NCBI GenBank assembly: GCA_035310015.1
Contig: DATGEO010000080.1
Location: 1-64,000 of the forward strand
Source of the DNA: DATGEO01 sp035310015
GTDB taxonomy: Bacteria > Chloroflexota > Dormibacteria > Dormibacterales > Dormibacteraceae
DNA length: 64,000 bases
Direction: 5' to 3'
Every line of letters begins with the position of its first letter. Positions within the stretch are counted from its first letter, which is position 1. Below are positions 56,701 through 62,700 of this stretch, piece by piece. A program made the translations under genes and the position numbers. The notes beneath the pieces are model-generated. The model searched no databases. It was given only the letters and a program-made list of their open reading frames with translations, and was not told where the DNA came from.

Positions 56701-59700
56701 CCTGGGCGCCAGCGAGGCCGACGCCACGGTCAACGACCACGACTACAGCGCCGCGGTCATCGGCGCCAGCGCCAACGTCAGCGGGCGCACGGTCGACGTC
56801 CACGCCTCGTCCGGTGCCGACAACGATGTGAGCACCCACTCGTTCTTCATCGCCTTCTTCGGCGCGGCCACCGCCAGCTCGACCCTGAACGTGAATTCGT
56901 TCGACACCGCGCTGCTCGACGGCATCGGGTCCTCGCACACGATGGTCAGCGGCCTGTTCGGGGTCGACGTGCGCGCCTTCCACCTCGGGTTTGCGGGCGA
57001 CCCGAACCACTCGGGCGAAAAGAACTTCGATGACTTCTCGGACAGCGCGACCTGCATCTGCATCGGGCCCTCTCTCGACGGCTCGGTCAGCAGCGACAAC
57101 GTCAGCCTGAACGACACGGCGGCCGGCAACCCGGGCGTGACCGTCACCGCCGGGCCTCGCTTGATCCACGGAGTGAACGAGAACATTTCGTCACTGGACA
57201 CGCCGCTGTTCGTCTACACGCCGCTGTCCGACAGCAAGAACAAGCACCTCGCGCTGTTCGTCCAGGCCGAGAGCACCGACCCGAGCATCGACGGCGGTGG
57301 AGGCACGCACGCCATCGACTGGAACTCGGACGTGATCATCTACAACGGCCCGAGCCCGCTCCTGGTGGTGGGCCCGAACGGCTACGTGGCCGACGCCATC
57401 AACATCAGCGTGGACGGGCACCAGAATCCGGACACGACGTTCAACACGAGCCCCGGCCCGATCAACGTCGACAACATCTTCAACACCGATGGCGGCGACA
57501 TCTCGATGCAGTCCGCCAACGGCGGCATCAACAACTCGATGCGCGAGCCGACGTTCACGTTCCGCGACAACTACCAGACCGTGTACATCGAGAACGACTC
57601 GACCAACGTCCTGAACCTGCACGGCATCCAGGTCATCAACTCCACCGCGCCGAACAATGTCTGGCTCCAGACGCCGGGCAAGAGCGGCGTGACCGGCGGC
57701 CAGTTCTTCCTGATCGCCCAGGTCATCACGCCGACGCTCGTGACCATCGAGAGCATGAACACCACGCCGACGAACATGGTGTTCAACGGCAAGGTCGACA
57801 ACCCGATCGGTGACACCGAGATCTCCAGCACGGCCGGTGACATCCTGGCCAGCACCAGCGACCGGACCGTGTCCCTGATCCGCAGCAACATCCTCAACAT
57901 CACGGCGTCGAACGGCAGCATCGGCTCGGCGAGCTTCCCGTACCTGAACGTCGACCTGGTGATCTGGGACGGCGCCACGATGAAGTTCACGGCCACCGCC
58001 AGCGACGACATCAACCTCGACATGCAGACGCTGATGCGCAACCCGTCGCTGACCGACCCCTCGACGGTCTCGGCCCCGTTCGCGATCGAGATCGGGAACA
58101 TCGTCGCCGGGGACAGCATCAACATCCGGCTGCAGCGCACGCAGTACGGCATCGGGACGGTGAACATCCCGGGCGTCCTGGTCACCTCGAGCGGCAATGG
58201 CACGACCGGGACGTACTACACGCAGTTCGAGCCCAACATCACGACGCCGCCCTATCCGCCCACCTTTGACGCCGGTGGATTCGGCACCGGCGCCCATGAC
58301 GCGCAGAGCACGTACGACTTCAGCCTGCTCGACGCGGGCGCAAGTGGCGTCGACGGCAGCATCGACGTGTTCGCCGCCAACCCTGCGCCGCCCGCGACCA
58401 AGTCGACGCGCATCAACATCTTTGCGGGCGACAACAGCCACTACATCGAGGTCCATCACCTCGGCGACGTCAGCGCCGACACGAACGGCTTCGTCAACCT
58501 CTTCGAGAAGTTCGACGACCTGCGCGCGGGCACCATCGAGTCCACCGACGACGACGTCACGCTGGTCGCGCACGGCTCGATCTACGACGCCCCGGTCGGC
58601 TCGCCGAACCCGCCGATCGCGGCCGGTGACGGTCAGTTCAGCGGGCCGGCGGCGCCGTGCTCGCTGGCCTGGTCCTGCCAGAGCGGGACCGACGTGATCG
58701 GCGTGAACATCACGATGACCGCGCAGAACGGTTCGATCGGCCTGGACAGCAACTTCCTGGAGATCCAGGACGCGATCGACCGCTTCGGCGTCCTCAACGC
58801 GTTCGCGCCAGGCGTGATCCGCATCACGGACACCGGCCAGGTCGTCGTCGAGACGTATACGGGCACGGGCTCGCCGAGCGACCTCAACGTCGACACGGTG
58901 ACCACCTGCTATGGCGCCAGCCTGACGAGCTGCAGCGACGTCAGCCTGGCCAACGACGCCGGCTCGATCCTCGACGGTCACAACCTGGGCGCCGGCGGGA
59001 CGGCGCCGAACGTGTTCGGCAACAACGTCGACCTGCAGGCGCTGGGCGGCAGCGTCGGCAAGTTCAGCGCGAGCGGCATCCTGGACCTCAAGGTCTACTC
59101 GTCGATCGGCCCGAGCTGCACGCGGCACGTCACGCTCGCCTACCAGGACGCGAACTACCAGAATGCCAGCGACGGCGAGCGCGCCGTGACCGCGCAGTGC
59201 CACCTCGCGGCCCAGGCCGATGACAGCCTGTACATCACCGAGACGCCGGGCGCCCTGGCGGTGGCCGCGCCGATGGACCTGCTGCTCGCCCTGGCGCGCA
59301 ACGGCGACGCGCGCCTCACCACCACCGAGACCGGCGTCGACGGCACCGGGGTCGCGGGCGACAGCACCAACACCAACCGGTCGGGCGCGGGCAATGACAT
59401 CTACCTGATCCACGACGGCGGCACGCTGGGCACGCTGGTGGTCGAGAACGCCCGGCAGTACACGTGGGGCACGCCGGCGATCCCGTACGGTCTCGTGGAA
59501 GCCGACAGCGGCAACGTCAAGCTGCAGGCGGCCGACGACGTCGTCAGCGACCCGTCGAGCGAGATCCGCGCGACCTCCACCGGCGTCAGCACCGGCAACA
59601 CGACCGACCCGAACCAGTGGGTCGAGACGACCGGGAACATCGACGTCTACGGCGACTCGCACCCGGCGGGCCTCGACCCGACGCCGGCGAACGGCGACGG

Positions 59701-62700
59701 CGCGGTGATCCTGCTGCGCGGTGGCGGCACGCTCCACGGCGGACTGACGCCAGGCGTGAACGGCATCACCCGCGTGCTGGGCAACGGCGAGGCGGACACG
59801 ATCATCTTCGACCGCACCTACCTCGGCGGGCAGACGCGCGCTTACGGCGACAGCGCACCGACGGCGGCGAACGCCACGGCCGCGTCGTGCTCGGGCGCGC
59901 AGTGCGACGACACGTTCATCGTCAACCGCCTGCCGATCCTGATCCCGACCGGGCCCGGCATCGACGGCTCGCTCGGCAGCACGCTGACCCTCGACGGCCA
60001 GTCGGGCAGCAACACCTACACGATCTTCACCAGCGGCAGCCAGTTCGGCCAGAACAACTACGTGATCAACGTGCTCGGCACCCACGCACCCGACGACGGG
60101 TCGGCGCCGCACAACACCGACACGCTGAACATCTACGGCTACGATCAGTACACGGCCGGGCAGCCGAACAACACCGGCTACTGCGACAGCCTCGCGGCCG
60201 AGTGCCCGACCAACGACATCTGGCTGCTCCGCAGCGTGCCTTACATCGCCAACCCGCTCGTGGGCACGGAGACCGCCGCCCGACCGTCGATCTACAACGG
60301 CGCCGGGCAGACCTCGACCGCCGCGCACGAGGGCTTCGTCGCCCTGCTGCACGCGCAGCCGAGCGGCAGCCTGACCGCGCTCGACGTCGCGGAGTCCGTG
60401 GACTCGAACGGCAACCTGATGAACGGCGGCACCACCGGGACGTACGGCGTCGAGCGCGTCAACTACGACGCGTCGATGAATGGCGGCGTGCACGTGTACG
60501 GGATCGGCGGCAACGACTACTTCGCGGTCGACGACAACGCCGCGCCGACCTACCTCGACGGTGGTTCAGGCGACAACAGCTTCCAGATCGGCCAGCTCTA
60601 CGGCATGCGCCGCACCCAGAGCGCGGTGCCGTCGGCGCCCGCGGATATGCCGACCTACGGCCTCTCCGGCAACCTGGCGGCCGAGAACGTCTTCGACGTG
60701 GCCACGGTCGCGACCACCCGGGGCTGGCTGTCGCGCGGGACCAGCGAGCCGCTGGTCGCCCAGGGCGGCACCGGCAACAACACCTTCACCGTCTACAGCA
60801 ACCACGCCGTCGTGCACCTGGAGGGCGACGGCGGCAACAACCTGTTCATCGTCCGCGGATTCGCCCTGGCCGAGACCGACGGCGTGGGCAACATCAAGCT
60901 GCCCGGCGGCTGCGCCACCGTCGCCGCCCCGTACTGCCTGCCGCTGCCGATCCTGACCAACGGCTTCTCGACCGCCGCCGAGACCGACGTGCGCACCGGC
61001 GCGGGCAACAACCAGGTCGAATACAACATGAACGCGCCCGTGTCCGTCGACGGCGGCACCGGCTTCAACAAGCTGATCATCCTGGGCACCGAGTTCGCCG
61101 ACCACATCGTGGTCACCGACCACGGCATCTTCGGCGCGGGCATGTACGTGACGTTCCGCAACATCCAGGTGATCGAGATCAACGCCCTCGAGGGCGACGA
61201 CACGATCGACGTCCTCTCGACCCCGCCCGGAGTTGCGCTGCGCGTGATCGGCGGCCTGGGCAGCAACCAGATCAACGTCGCCGGTGACGTCAACGGCAAC
61301 GTCTACTCGCAGGACATCAACGGCACGAGCTCGACCATCAACCACGACGTCATCACCAACGACCAGCTCTACAACGACGTCGTCATTCCGGGCGTGAGCC
61401 TCAGCGTCGCGCAGGCGTCGCAGGGCGTCGTGATCATCACCGAGCACGCCGGCGGCACGAGCGTGTCCGAGACGGCGAGCGGACCCATCGGGACCATCGA
61501 CTCCTACAACGTCCGCCTGGCGAAGCAGCCGACGAGCAACGTCTATGTGAGCATCACGGCCGAGCCGGACATCCTGCTCAACCGGACCAACCCCAACCCA
61601 TCGCTGGTCGGCGACTCGATCCTGCTCGCGACCGGGGCGACGCCCAGCGCAGGCACGAACACCGGCAACTCGGACTTCTACCAGCACACGATCTACGACA
61701 CCGCCGCCAAAGACCTCGCGCAGCGAGCGCTGGTACTGGTGTTCACGCCCACCAACTGGCAGGTCCCGCAGATCGTCGACGTCGGCGCGGCCAACGACGC
61801 GCTGAACGACGGCACGCGCGTCTACGAGATCAGCCACTCGGTTCTCAGCGCCGACGCCACCTTCGACGACGCGATCGTGCGCAACGTCGAGGTCACGAAG
61901 ATCGACACCGGTGCGCCGGCGATCCTGCTCAGCGAGATCGGCAACTCGCCGGTCGCGAGCGTGATCCCGCTCGCCGACTTCACCGACGGCGCCAGCACCG
62001 GGAGCACGACGTTCACGTCGGCGAGCGCGATCTTCACCCTGAGCGACCTCGGCCAGCCGATCACCGGGCCGACGATTCCGTCCGGCACCGTGATCCTGGC
62101 GGTCAACAGCGGGACCTCGCTCACGCTGTCGAACGCCGTGGCGGCCGGGGGCGGGCTCACGTTCCACCTGCCGAGCCGGCTGGCCGCGTTCGCCTTCTTC
62201 CGCGACGGCGTCGCCAATGGTTCGACGACCTTCACCTCGGCGACAGCGGCGTTCAACTCCGGCGACGCCGGCAAGGCGATCGAGGAGACGGGGGTTGGCG
62301 GGCACATCGCCGCGGGCACGACGATCGTGTCCGTCCAGGACTCCCAGACCGTCACCCTGTCAGCGGCTGCGGCCGCCGGCTCGGGCATCGTGTTCGCGCT
62401 GCCCGCGCGCAACGCCAGCAATGTCGTCGTCGAGGGCGACTCGACCACCGGCGTCGTCGCCTACTACTCGGTGGTGCTGACGACCAAGCCCACGACGTCG
62501 AGCGTCACCGTCACGATCAGCCCGAGCGACTACTACGCTGTGCTCTCGGCCGACCTCGACCCGCTGAGCCGCTTCAGCACCGTGCAGGCGCAGAACGGGA
62601 CGACGCCCGGCATCTACCAGATCAAGTTCAGCCAGGCGGACTACAACATCCCGCTGGTGGTCAAGGTCGCGGCGGCGAACCTCTTCACGCCGTTCGACCC

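Larger units (their letters stand above)
40140..57190 (+). repeat. About 17 kb of beta-solenoid repeats in the giant protein
   Basis: The repeat pattern is roughly [GA]xAVxVNxxxxxTxAxIGxgaxVxasgxVxVxAt. In one clear run the AxIG or AxID signatures fall near 46,890, 47,230, 47,405, 47,585, 47,750 and 47,930, that is 160-180 bp or 55-60 residues apart, with one degenerate unit near 47,070. The alternating small/hydrophobic strands with Gly turns fit a right-handed beta-helix. Acidic Ser/Gly/Asp/Lys loops interrupt it at about 42,950-43,140, 44,455-44,670, 45,690-45,900 and 50,920-51,150. Confidence 0.8.

Noticed and set aside
40140..57190. CRISPR array or tandem DNA repeat in the giant gene
   Set aside because: The repetition is at protein level with diverged DNA and variable spacing; no identical short repeats with unique spacers.
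40826..60493. Long minus-strand open frames opposite the giant gene (e.g. 40826-43363, 43439-46132, 57191-60493)
   Set aside because: Their translations are Arg/Val/Asp/His-rich without motifs or hydrophobic cores, and they mirror the biased GC-rich codons of the plus-strand gene. They are shadows.
60480..61300. Type I secretion (RTX toxin) system
   Set aside because: No ABC exporter or membrane-fusion genes are in the window, the protein has an N-terminal hydrophobic segment, and the repeats are internal.
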